Shown here one piece after another: positions 41,986 to 52,640 of a stretch of 64,000 nt of DNA. Origin of the DNA: Prorocentrum cordatum (lineage: Eukaryota; Sar; Dinophyceae; Prorocentrales; Prorocentraceae); the NCBI GenBank assembly GCA_963575745.1, contig CAUYUJ010015008.1, positions 297,014 to 361,013 of the forward strand. Reading direction: 5' to 3'. The notes beneath the pieces are model-generated. The model was not told where the DNA came from. It was given only the letters and a program-made list of their open reading frames with translations, and made no database searches. Every line of letters starts with the position of its first letter. Position 1 is the stretch's first letter. Made by a program: the position numbers and the translations under genes.

Positions 41986-42815
41986 AGCGCTGTATCACAA
42001 GGTACTGCCACCAGTGAACCAACACTGAGTCGAGTCACCAGCACCATCACCTGCCAGGGTAACAAGCACCCTCACAGAGTATAGCCACCACAGATTATGG
42101 CAACCAGCACGAGAAAACTCAAGTACGGGCCCTGCCAGGTTGCCATACAAATCCCTCCAGCGAGATGTTTCCTATATTAGAACTCACCTGAAGCGCCACG
42201 GAAGCAGAGTAGCGGCACATCCACCACTGGATACATACCGAAGCTCCGGCCATGTATACAGGAACCACGGACTCCATTGAGGCAACATCCAGTGTCCAGC
42301 CTCACTGTACCCAGAGATATTCTCTTATAGCAGCATGAAATCCATAGTGGTAAGTATGGACCTCACCAGTACTGGAGGACAGACTATACACTAAACGTAA
42401 TCTTCGCACCAATGAACCATCACTGAGTACAGTAACCAGCACCTTCACCAGAACAAGGTAACCAGCACCATCACAGAGTGCAGTAACCAGCACCAGAGAA
42501 CCAAAGTACGGGCTTCAGCCGCGTGCAATACAAGTCCCACCAGCAAGCTGTTTCCTATAGTAGAGCCCACCTGAAGCGTACGGGGTTCAGCTGAGTGGAG
42601 TACAAGTCCCACCAGCAAGCTGTTTCCTATAGTACAGCCCACCTGAGGCGCCACGGAAAATGAGTAGAGGCACGTCCATCATTGGATAGATACCGAAGCC
42701 GTAGCCATGTATACAGGAACCCCCGAACCCATTGAGGCAACATCCCGTTTCCAGCCTCACTATACCCAGAGATAGTGTAGCGAGTAACAAGTCTGGGCCG
42801 ACGGGCTCCGCGCGG
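41986..42815. repeat. AACCAGCACC / CAAGTCCCACCAGCAAGCTG repeats, no gene
   Basis: Diverged repeats of GTAACCAGCACC(A/T)TCACC and two copies (42530, 42600) of a 70-bp segment with CAAGTCCCACCAGCAAGCTG and TTTCCTATAGTA. Related to 38740-38960. No gene or RNA recognised. Confidence 0.7.
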
Positions 42816-42819
42816 TACC

Positions 42820-43731
42820 TCATCGTCCCCAGGCTTTGCTCCACCATTCGGGAATCGGTTGCAACTCGTCCAAGAACTTCCGGTCGTCGGCGGATATCGC
42901 CCCGTCGCTGCCCGGCCAGCGTTTCTCTCCGGAAAAGACGGGGGTCAGCGGGCATTGGGCCTGGTGAATGCGGCAATGGCACTTGCACGTTCGCTTGCTC
43001 TTCTGCAGCGTTTTGCGCAGGTGGCGCACTCGTTCGTCCATGTCAGCGACGCACTCCTGGCACTCTAGCTTCATGCGATTGCTATTCTTGTGGTTATCCA
43101 ATAGTTTTTGGTTGAACTTACGGGCCCCGAACCTGCAAGTGCACCTCTGGCACGTGTACGTCTCCAGGTCACACGGGTGGAATCCTAGCGCACGGCATGC
43201 TTTGCAGACCAGAGTTGTGCCCTGAGAAGACGCATGATTCTTGCGCTCAGATTTCGACCAGTATTTCAGCTCATACGCCGTTGTACATTTCCCGCACCGC
43301 AGCTTCGTCTGACAGTCCAGGCACACCAAGCGGGCCTTCTCCCGCCTCTTCGCGTTGTACAGCACGTACTTGTCGAACGCGAGGCTGCCCAAGTGCTCCA
43401 GGCAATCTTCGCACTGGTGCTCGTCGAACTTGCCGGGCGCGAACCCTCGCTCTGCGCAGCCCGGGCACGCGAGGTCTGCATCGGAATACCGATGGTGGTT
43501 CATAATTTTCGCGCCCCGCACGCCTTCCTCACAAATTTCTATGCAAGCAGAGCACCCGTGGCTCTGCGGGGTCAGGCTCCTCTTCCAGTCATCACGTTCC
43601 ACACAACGCTTGCATATTGAATGGTCTGGCGGGGTTCTCCTTGGAGCGTTTCCATCGGCCATCCCTTGGGAAGCCTCGGCCGCCCGCGCAGACCGACAAG
43701 GCGTTGGGCCGACCTCGCGCGCGCAGCCCAT
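42820..43731 (-). CDS. Zinc-ribbon repeat protein, downstream half of the OTU gene
   Basis: Open for 303 codons, with at least seven CxxC pairs: CKRC, CSAC, CPGC, CEDC, CLDC/CGKC, CKAC, CQRC/CQEC. Aromatic and basic spacers such as KFDEHQC, RKFNQKLLDN and TTAYELKYW separate them. This is a string of small zinc ribbons of the sort that bind RNA or protein. It is in the same frame as the OTU-like ORF upstream and only a TGA and a few codons separate them, so the two probably form one gene. Confidence 0.6.
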   Translation of the reverse strand: MGCAREVGPTPCRSARAAEASQGMADGNAPRRTPPDHSICKRCVERDDWKRSLTPQSHGCSACIEICEEGVRGAKIMNHHRYSDADLACPGCAERGFAPGKFDEHQCEDCLEHLGSLAFDKYVLYNAKRREKARLVCLDCQTKLRCGKCTTAYELKYWSKSERKNHASSQGTTLVCKACRALGFHPCDLETYTCQRCTCRFGARKFNQKLLDNHKNSNRMKLECQECVADMDERVRHLRKTLQKSKRTCKCHCRIHQAQCPLTPVFSGEKRWPGSDGAISADDRKFLDELQPIPEWWSKAWGR

Positions 43732-43740
43732 GCATCTCGT

Positions 43741-45017
43741 TCACCTCCCCTGCGACAGGTACTTATCGTAGAAGTCGGCGGCTGCCTTCATGCCGAAGCG
43801 CGAGCCTTCGGCAGGGGGACGTGCCGGGGCTCTGTCACTCTGGGTTTTTGGGCGCTTCGCCTCTCTGTGCCCATCATCTTCAGTGGAGCGATCGCCGCCC
43901 GGGCGTCTCCCCCGCCCACGCATCTGCTCCCGCGGGCAAACTCGCAGCCGATCGAAATGTGTTCGGACGGCACCCTGCCCGCCGTTATCTCGAAGGGACG
44001 TGGCCACCACTGGCAGGCTCGGGTCTCCGACGTGCGAACGCGCGTATGTCAACTCGTGCCTCGAAGAGCAGTGCGCGAAAATGACTACATTCTGCCTCTT
44101 GCAACGCGCCAGCGCAAGCAGTTCGATGTCGCTGAGATAATAATCTGCGCACGTGGTCATGGCTTCCAGATAGGCAGGATAGACAGCATTGAAGAAATTT
44201 GCGGGCAGCCCGGCAGATTGGTAGTTGCACTCCCTGGCCATGTCCACAGACTCTGCGAAAGCCGTTATGGGTTCCAGGTCGACGCCGCCGTCGAAATCGA
44301 GGCCGTCAACCACGTCGTGGATCTTACTGAAAACAAATCGAATGAGTTCTGGAGGCATGCATCTTCAACGACACTTCTGTGCCACTCTCGAGCGCCAGCG
44401 GTTCCCGCGAACAGCGCCTCGTACTTGCTCAGGCGGCGTGCTTCACAGAACTCATCAGATGCTTCTGCCGTGTACTTATCCAACAACCCCAGGGATCGCA
44501 TCAAAGGCATTATGAAGACATCCTGAAAATCTTCGACGCAGAGAGAGACAAACTCTTGCATTATCCTTGTTTTACGCTCCCTGTGCAATTCGAACTTTTG
44601 CAGTTCTTCCCGGCATTCCTCAACGCAGCGCTGAGCAATGTCGAAATAGGATTCCAGAAGGCAGTGCCACACGTGCTGACCTTCGTTGTCTCCCGCGTGC
44701 AGCGGAGCACCGAAGGGGTCCGACTGCTTCGCAAAGGGTTGGATCAAATCCCAGAGTGCCCATTCCATGTCGCCCAGCAGCTCCTCGGACGACAGCCTCG
44801 ATTTGAAGAGATGTCAGCGGTGGGGCCGAATGCTTCGCGGAGAAACGAGCGAGCGTCGCGCTTGACCAGCCTCACCCCACTCCCACTCGCCCCACACAGA
44901 ATGAATGGCGCACGCGCCGTCTCCAGCCGTAGGCATCGCTTCCATCATCATCCCCTGCAAGTCTCGCACCGCTCGAGGCAAGGGCGCGTGAACCTCGCGT
45001 AAGTCCACGACTGGCAT
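43741..45017 (-). pseudogene. OTU-like cysteine protease domain
   Basis: The N-terminal piece has MPTAGDGACAIHSVWGE (DGAC at 44911-44900), the OTU catalytic Asp/Cys loop. The middle is helical (HCLLESYFDIAQRCVEECREELQKFELHR). After a frame change near 44360 come DYYLSDIELLALARCKRQNVVIF and AVRTHFDRL (about 43965-43945), where His plus aromatic supplies the OTU catalytic His. OTU enzymes cleave ubiquitin chains. Breaks: TGA near 44814, frameshift near 44360, and an in-frame TGA before the zinc ribbons. A degenerate spliced leader lies upstream at 45187-45167. Confidence 0.65.
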
Positions 45018-45117
45018 CTCCGTGAACTCTGCCGCACGCCCTCATGTATTGGGAAGAAGAGCGTCCGTGCGGAGCTAAGCTCGCTGCGCAAATGGTACGC
45101 GGAGCTAGCAGTAGAGC

Positions 45118-45445
45118 CACAGGGAGATTGCTGGGCAATGGCCGCGAATGGCTTGGGCCAACTTGACTTGCCCCACAGTGGCTACGGAAAATCGCTAGGG
45201 AATCGCAACGCCTTCGACCCTCTGATGGCGAAGCCCTTGTAGACCCTAGCCTTTGTCACACTCCCTTGTGGACCCGATTCCCTTGTCTCGACTCCCAGGA
45301 AACAGCAATAGTAACATTCCCAGAGCCAGCACCACTAGTAAATCCGATAGAAATGCGACAGAAACCTGAAACCAGCAAAGGCGAGATCGGAGGAACCAGC
45401 AAAGACGAGATAACACGAACCGACCAAGGCACCAGGACCCAGCCA
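45118..45445 (-). repeat. ~510-bp unit, partial, with degenerate spliced leader
   Basis: The minus strand at 45187-45167 reads CCGTAGCCACTGTGGGGCAAG (17/21 to DinoSL). The flanking CGGAGCTAAGCTCGCTGCGCAAATGG (45070-45095 region) also matches the sequence that follows the unit at 39785 and 49835. Confidence 0.85.
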
Positions 45446-45785
45446 GGGCAGCGCAGGGGGGGGGGGGGGCGCGGGCCAGCAGCTCGGTTGGCATCATGCT
45501 CGCAAGTGGATGGAGATTACGCATAATGTTTAGTATGCTTTCTGTAAGACTGGCTGAGCTATGCTCATTACCTCCACCGAACCCGCGGTTACCGCACGTT
45601 GAGATTCAAATGTCACAAGGGGTCACCTGTGGAGGGTGGTTACGGAAAACGTCTCTTCATGTTTGTGGAGGGCGGGCAGAGTGACGCTCCTTCTCGCACA
45701 AATCCAGTCCGCATGGAGACGCATGGGGCTCACTAGCGGGGTTACAAGACCTTGCCATTACAGCAACGTTCAAGACGCGCTGGTA
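45446..45785. other. No gene recognised
   Basis: Contains a 12-G run near 45459 and unremarkable sequence. A GGTTACGGAAAACG segment at 45638 faintly recalls the spliced-leader unit. Confidence 0.4.
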
Positions 45786-46204
45786 CAGCGCTCTCACAAC
45801 TCACACGCAAGGAGGCGCCCGAACGACTCACACCAGGACGAAGGGCCCCAACGACTCACACCACAGGGGGCCCGAACGACTCACACACTGGGAGGGGCCC
45901 GAACGACTCACCCCAGGACGAGCGGCCCGAACGACTCACACCTCGAGGAGCCCGAACGACTCACACGCAAGGCGGCGCCCGAACGACTCACACCAGGACC
46001 AGGAGCCCGAACGACTCACACCACGAGGAGCCCGAACGACTCATACACAAGGAGGGGCCCGATAGACTCACACCAGGACGAGGGGCCCGAACGACTCACA
46101 CCACGAGGAGCCCGAACGACTTACACACAAGGAGGGGCCCGAAGGAGTCCCACTACGAAGGGCGAGGGGCCCCGACGACTCACGCCACGAGGAGAAGGAA
46201 CGAC
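45786..46204. repeat. CGAACGACTCACACC array
   Basis: About fifteen units with the CGAACGACTCACACC core, spacers ACGAGGAGCC, AGGACGAGGGGCC, GCAAGGAGGCGCC. Open plus frames are Arg/Thr/Pro repeat. Confidence 0.95.
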
Positions 46205-46275
46205 TCACATATCTGCGACGCACAGAAAACCGACCTCCTGCATTATCTCTGTTTGCGCTCCCTGTGCAGTTCGAA
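46205..46275 (-). pseudogene. Small fragment of the OTU gene
   Basis: GACGCACAGAAAACCGACCT, TGCATTATCTCTGTTTGCGC and TCCCTGTGCAGTTCGAA match 44536-44596 of the OTU ORF closely (plus-strand sense). A broken piece caught between satellites. Confidence 0.7.
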
Positions 46276-46639
46276 TCCCACCGGCCCTTTGGGCGCCCCC
46301 CTTCTTCCCCTTCGGGGAAGGGTTTGCCCCTCCCCCTACCCCCTCCCCCTGGGCCTGGAGAGGGAACCCCGCGGGTCGCCAGGGGGGTCAATTTCGGATG
46401 ATGTGAGGGCTAAAGAACGACACCGCTCACGAGGATTCTGCCCCCGACGGGGGGAACGAAAAAAAAAAAAACCTCTCCTCTTCTTTGAAGCCAAAATCCT
46501 TGATTGTACTACGGTTGCGGCCCCATTTTGGCCTTCTGAGGGGGCCGGGCTCCTCTTCCTTCATAGCAGAATCACTGATTGTGCGAAGATTTTGGGCTCA
46601 TGTTGTCCTTCTCTGGGGGCAGCGCTCATTTGCGCTTCT

Positions 46640-47285
46640 GAGGAGGTCGCCAGAGGCCCCAAGATGGCCCCAAGAGGCTCCCAGGAGGCCCCCAAGAGGC
46701 TTCCCAGAGGCCCACAAGAGGCCCCCCAGAGGCCCCAAGAGGCCCCCAAGAGACCCCCAAGAGGCCCCCAAGAGGCCCCAAGAGGCCCCCAAGAGGCCCC
46801 CAAGAGGCCCCCAAGAGGCCCCCAAGAGGCCCCGAGAGGCTCCAAGAGGCCCCCAAGAGGCCCCACGAGGAGCCCGAACGACTCACACCAAGACGAGGGG
46901 CCCGAACGACCCACACCACGAAGAGCCCGAACGACTCACACCACAAGGAGGGGCCCGAGCGACTCACACCAGGACGAGGAGCCCGAACGACTCACACCAC
47001 GAGGAGCCCGAACGACTCACACCTCGACGGGGGCCTCGAACGACGCACACCTCGAGGAGCCCGAACGAGTCACACCAGGAGGAGGGGCAGCGCTCCTACA
47101 AGCCCCTCAAGATGGCCCCCAGAGGTCCACCAGATGGCCCCAAGAGTTCCCCAGATGGCCCACAAGAGGTCCCCAGGAGGCACCACGAGGCCTCCAAGAG
47201 GCCCCCAAGATACCCCCAAGAGGTCCCCAAGAGGCCCCAAGAGGCGCCGTAGACGCCCCAAGAGGCCTCCGAGCGGCTTCCAAAA
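46640..47285. repeat. CCAAGAGGCCCC and CGAACGACTCACACC arrays (locus 3)
   Basis: 46640-46865 CCAAGAGG family, 46865-47085 CGAACGACTC family, 47100-47285 CCAAGAGG family: the same triple order as locus 1. Confidence 0.95.
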
Positions 47286-47457
47286 GACATCTACTACTAC
47301 TTCTTCTCTTACGATTACCACTACTTCTACCTCTACTACTACTCTTACTCGTTTGACTACATCATCTCGCACTACTAGAACTGCAACTACTATTACGACT
47401 ACTACCAGCTTTACTCGTACTACTATGAGTCCTACTACTACTAGAACAACAACAACA

Positions 47458-47552
<95 letters not shown>

Positions 47553-47663
47553 AAAGACTTCCATATAGACCACTGCTTTAGTGACTGCCTCTGCTACTGA
47601 GACGACTAGTGCGACGACGACGTTGACTACTACGTTTGCTACTACCGCTGGTGCTGGAAATAA

Positions 47664-47705
<42 letters not shown>

Positions 47706-47706
47706 A

Positions 47707-47771
<65 letters not shown>

Positions 47772-47772
47772 G

Positions 47773-47863
<91 letters not shown>

Positions 47864-47968
47864 CTACTACTACAAGTACTACTACTACTACCACTACTAC
47901 TACTACTAGTAGAAGTACTACTACGACCACTACCAGTACTACAACTGGCCCTACTGGTACTACTTCTT

Positions 47969-48030
<62 letters not shown>

Positions 48031-48410
48031 GCTCCTCCTGCTACTACTGCTACTACTACTACTACTAGCACTACTACTTCTACGACGACAGCTACCGCTA
48101 CTGCTACTGCTACTGCTACTGGTACTGCTCCTGTCAGTGCTATTCCTCGTACTGCTTTTCGAATTACTACTCCCACTACTCGCATCAACAACAACAACTA
48201 CTACTACTACTATGACTATTTCTACTACTACTATTACTAGTACTACTACTAGTACTACGACGATACCTACGTGTAGTATACCTAGAGCTACTACTACTAC
48301 ACCTCGACCTACTCATGCCACCGCTAGATCTACTTCAACTATAACCGCTACTACTGAATTTACTACTACTACCACTACTACAAGTACTACATTACAACAA
48401 CTCCTACTAC
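47285..48410. repeat. (ACT)n-rich microsatellite region, copy 2
   Basis: Shorter ACT blocks (47458-47550, 47670-47865, 47970-48030) separated by unique-looking spacers such as AGACCACTGCTTTAGTGACTG that match 37470-37560 of copy 1. Confidence 0.97.
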
Positions 48411-48514
48411 TACCACCGCTACTCCTCCTGCGAAACATGCCGACCGTCGTGTGTTGCAGGCGTGTCTCTGCGTGCCCCCGCATATAGCCCCTGCGTCTTC
48501 TTCCTCCTGCTTCT

Positions 48515-48856
48515 TTGGCTCTCTCTTCCTACATCTATCTTGTTCAGGGAGCCGACGAGCAGGAAGAGGAGGAGGGAGAGAAGGCGATGGGGGGCAAGAC
48601 AGAAGGCGGTCGTCCTCGAGTCCTACACGTAACCGACTCTGACGACTCACACAAGGGCGACGTCTCAAACGATGACGGTGGCGACGACGACGACGAGGAC
48701 GACGACGATGCTTACGATGACGACGACGACTTCGACGACGACGATTCAATGGACGACGGCGTCGACGATCCAGCGATCTGTCCCGACCAGTTCTGCAGTG
48801 CGCACGGGGCACAAGTAACTGCCCTGCTCAGGCTCGCAGCTCTGCGCTGCACTTGA
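48515..48856 (+). CDS. Asp-rich acidic ORF, copy 2
   Basis: 113 codons: DEQEEEEGEKAMGGKTEGG, VLHVTDSDDSHKGDVSNDD, an Asp run, DPAICPDQFCSAHG and TALLRLAALRC before the stop. Apart from the Asp run the two copies differ at few residues and share the stop position. Confidence 0.45.
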   Translation: MALSSYIYLVQGADEQEEEEGEKAMGGKTEGGRPRVLHVTDSDDSHKGDVSNDDGGDDDDEDDDDAYDDDDDFDDDDSMDDGVDDPAICPDQFCSAHGAQVTALLRLAALRCT

Positions 48857-49383
48857 GAGGCAGGTTCGCCCATCAAATCGGGCGCGGGCAGCAGGCGGCA
48901 GGTTCGGAGGGAGAGGTGGAGGAGGAGCACCAGGGGAAACTCGCCTCCAAGATCGGCCCCCTCGAACCGATCTGAGGATTTCCGCTCGGCAAGGGTAGAC
49001 TCACGGTACTCAGAGTGTGCGCGTCCTGGACAAGAATGCAGGTGGTGTGCGTCGTTGGGGCCCCTCGCTCTGGTGCGAGTCGATCGGGCCCCTCCTTGCG
49101 TGAGTCATTCGGGCCCCTCGCCGAACGACTCGCGCATCGAGGAGGGGCCCGAACGACTCTGGCCAGGAAGGGAGACCCGAACGACTCGCACCTGGAGGGG
49201 AGCACCGAACGAATCCACTGCACCGGGGTAGCGGCCACACCCACGGATAAACTGCCCGACCTCCCAGCGTGGCCAAGTAGCGATACTACCCATTACAGAT
49301 TCAGCGGTGCATCACAAGGTAGAGTTCAGGCAACATCCCGTGCGGAAGCTGAGTTGAGGCAACATCCCGTGTCCAAACTCGCT

Positions 49384-49869
49384 CTACCCAGAGTCATAGT
49401 GGTATGTATGGCCCTCGCCAGTCGCGCAGTACAGAGCATATACCATCTGAGCCCAGTGCCTTAAGTGTTCCTCCAACAAGGTCATACGGGCGCCCAGAAA
49501 CGCGTGGCTCTCCGTTCTCATGGCCTGCCTCTCCTGCTCAGTAGGTGCAGGACCAGGTGCGGATGGCGAACGGCTACCCCTGTGGGTCTGCGCGCCAACC
49601 ACGTCATCAGCTCGATCGGTGGAAGCCTCGGAGCTGTCGTCCAGAGCCTGGCGACGGTGGAGTGTCCGAGCTTCCTGCTCACGTCTCGTCGCGCTCTTGG
49701 TGTTGCTGAGGCGCTCATCGGGCTTGTCTGGGTACATCGCGTGCGTACTGGAACGGGGCCGACTCTCGCTCCGAAGATCCTCGCCGCTACGAGTAGCCAT
49801 CGCGCGCGAGGTCGAGTGAGTACGTCCGTGCCGAGCTAAGCTCACTGCAGAAATGCTCGGCGGGGACAA
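49384..49869 (-). CDS. Arg/Ser-rich ORF, copy 2 (internal deletion)
   Basis: 161 codons. Same N-terminal LARHGRTHS and C-terminal TRREQEARTLHRRQALDD ... RMTLLEEHLRHWAQMVYALYC as copy 1, without the RS-rich middle. Deletion in frame. Degenerate spliced leader upstream at 49946-49927. Confidence 0.5.
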   Translation of the reverse strand: MSPPSISAVSLARHGRTHSTSRAMATRSGEDLRSESRPRSSTHAMYPDKPDERLSNTKSATRREQEARTLHRRQALDDSSEASTDRADDVVGAQTHRGSRSPSAPGPAPTEQERQAMRTESHAFLGARMTLLEEHLRHWAQMVYALYCATGEGHTYHYDSG

Positions 49870-49879
49870 CTCGCAGCAA

Positions 49880-51260
49880 CAGGGAGAGTCCTGGGGAACG
49901 GCCGAGAATATTATCTCCTACTTGTGTTGGGCCACAATGGCTACGGACAACCGTCAGGGAATCGCAATGCCTTCGACCCGATTATGGCACAGGTATTCTG
50001 GACCCAAGCCTCTCTCACACTTCCTTGTGAACCTCCGTCTCTGGTCACGACTCCCTGGAATCAGCAGTAGTGACATCCCAGGGGCCCGCGCGACTACCAA
50101 ACCCGATAGGAACCAAGAAAAAATGCAGCAACTAGCAAAGCCGACATCGGAGGAACCACCGAAAACAAGCTAACAGGAACCGGCCAAGGAACCAGGGCCA
50201 CAGAAAAGCGAGATCCAAGGGACACGAATGAAAAGACTCAAACGAGGCAGAGGCGGAGGAGGAGGACTGTGAAGAGGACACACATTTTTTCGCACAGGCC
50301 TTCCAGCTTGGTCGACTCGGTCGCCGAGCAGGCTGCGGTTCAGGCGCTCAGGCAGCACCGCAGCGAAAAATCTCGGCGATCGGTGCTCCCTCAAACAGGG
50401 AGATGTTTGGGGAATGGCCGAGAATATTATCTCCTACTTGTGTTTGGCCACCATGGTCACAGAAAACCGTCAGGGAATCGACGTGCCTTCGACCCGATTA
50501 TGGCACAGTTCTTCTGGTCCCACGTCTCTCTCACACTTCCTTGTGCACCTCCGTCCCTTGTCACGACGTCTTGGAACCAGCAGTAGTGAGATCCGAGGAG
50601 CCCCCACGACTACCAAATCCGATAGGAACCAGAAAAAAGCCAGTTACTAACAAAGCCGAGATCGGAGGAACCTCCGAAGGCAGGCTAGCAGGAACCGGCC
50701 AAGGAACCAGGGCCCCAGAAAAGCGAGATCCCAGGAATACAAATGAAACGAATCAAGCGAGGCAGAGGCGGAGGAGGAAGATTGTGAAGAGGACACACAT
50801 GTTTTCGCACAGGCCTTCGAGACTCGTCGACTCGGTCGCAGAGCAGGCTGCGGTGCTCGCGCGCCCAGTCAGCGCCGCAGCGAGAAATCTCGGCGATCGG
50901 TGCTCCCTCAAACAGGGAGATTCCTAGGGAATGGCCGAGAATATTATGTCCTACTTCTGTTGGGCCACAATGGCTACGGAAAACCGTTAGGGAATCGCAC
51001 TGCCGTCGACCCGATTATGGCACACTTCTTCTGGTCCCACGTCTCTCTCACACTTCCTTGTGAACGTCCGTCCCTTCTCGCGACTCCCTGGAACCAACGG
51101 TAGAGAAATCCCAGGAGCCCGCGCGACTACCAAACCCGATAGGAACCAGAACAAAGGCAGTCACTACCAAACCCGAGATCGGAGGAACCACCGAAGGCAA
51201 GCTAGCAGGAACCGCCCCAGGAACCAGGGCCCCAGAAAGGCGAGATCCCAGGGACACGTC
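49880..51260 (-). repeat. Three tandem ~510-bp units with degenerate spliced leaders
   Basis: Units start near 49880, 50398 and 50916. SL-like segments on the minus strand: 49946-49927 (18/20), a decayed one near 50462-50443, and 50979-50960 (18/20). The last unit is cut near 51260. Confidence 0.92.
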
Positions 51261-52640
51261 GCGGCGATCGGCGGGGAAATAATGCAGAATATGCCATTCC
51301 CGTAGTTGAAGATTGCAACGGACCGCGGGGGGAGGGGGGAGGGGGGGAGGAGGAGGGAGGAGGGAGGATGAAGGGGAGACACAGCGATGGGCAGGGCATC
51401 TGCGCACATTTCCAACTGAACCATGCGCGCGCACAATGCAGCCTGCGGTTGTCACTTCAGTGCACTTGGCCTGAGACCCGCAGCCGTCGCTCCTGCGAAA
51501 AACAGCGATGCGACGATCGGTCCCCGACGTTGTGACTTTTTTGTTCGCGACGTCGACCCCCAGAGGTCTGGGCCGCGCCCGAGGTCCGAGAAGGGCCCCC
51601 CGAGGCCGAACATGGAGAAAAACCACCCGTCGTGAAAAAAATCACCCGTCGAGAAAAATCACACCCGTCGCTCACGCGCCAACGCCGCCTTCTGCAGCGC
51701 CAGGATCGATTCAAACGCTTGGGATGGGGTGGAACGAGGATCTATGCATATATATATATATATATATATGTGTATAAATATAGATATATATATATATATA
51801 TCGACACATTTGCACACGTGTATTATGTGTACATATATAGATATATATGACGCCCGCACTGTTCATCCGCATGCGCGTGGCGCGTAGTGCATAATTGCGC
51901 GCGCGCCATTCAGCCTGTGCTCCCTGCGCCGCCGAATCGTCTCGAGGCGAGCGAGCCCTAGTAAAAAAAATGAGGGGCGAGAGAAGAGAAGAACTAACAT
52001 GCACCTCTCAACGCTAACTATCACAAACATACATGCATCATGCGCAGAGTGCACGGAGACGGCACTGCGCGGTGCAACTCGAGGGGGGCGTGCTTTTTGG
52101 CCCCAGGGTCCTGGGTCGGGGCAAGGGCGGGAAAACAAAACACCCTTGGAACACAAAACCCTGGAACAACAAAAAAAAAAAAAAAAAAAAACACACACAC
52201 ACACGCAAGGCAAACCCGAACACTGCGCGGACGGTCGCCGATTTTCCGTAGAGCAAGCGACGGTTATTTCCGCGTAACTACGCCGCGCGATGATGCGGCC
52301 ACGCGCGTCGACCAACTGGGTGGTCTTAGTCGATCGGAGAAGGTAGAGGTCCCAAGTGAGGAAGAGGTGGAGGGGATGGGCGTTATTTCGAAAACGCTGA
52401 TGGTCACAATGTCGGTGGCGCTCAACTGTGCGCATCTGCGTCTTCACGTGGCGCTGCCCTTGGCGACGTCCTGGGGCCCAGATCCCCGACGTCGTGATTT
52501 TTCACAGCGTCGACCCCCGGAGGTCTGTCGCTGCCGAGGCGAGTGCTCGTGAGAGCCCCCAGAGGCCGAACATAGCGAAAAACCTCGCGTTGTGATTTTT
52601 TCACGACGGCTGGAGGTCTGGGCACCTGGACGGCGGCCAC
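51261..52640. repeat. Low-complexity region with a diverged ~130-bp repeat pair
   Basis: G-rich tract 51320-51380. A repeat with CCCCGACGT(T/C)GTGA, GTCGACCCCC(A/G)GAGGTCTG and GAGGCCGAACAT at about 51520-51640 recurs at about 52478-52600. (TA)n lies at 51745-51850 and A21 followed by (CA)n at 52170-52205. No gene supported. Confidence 0.7.

Larger units (their letters stand above)
46300..49310. repeat. Segmental duplication, copy 2
   Basis: Same order of segments as 35880-38740 with substitutions and different microsatellite lengths. Both copies are followed by a related Arg/Ser-rich ORF and then spliced-leader-bearing units, so the true duplication probably extends to at least 39.8 and 49.9 kb. 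Confidence 0.9.

Noticed and set aside
46262-46275. GTTCGAATCCC resembling a tRNA B box
   Set aside because: The sequence is the homologue of the OTU gene fragment (CTCCCTGTGCAATTCGAAC at 44577). No cloverleaf or A box lies at the right distance.
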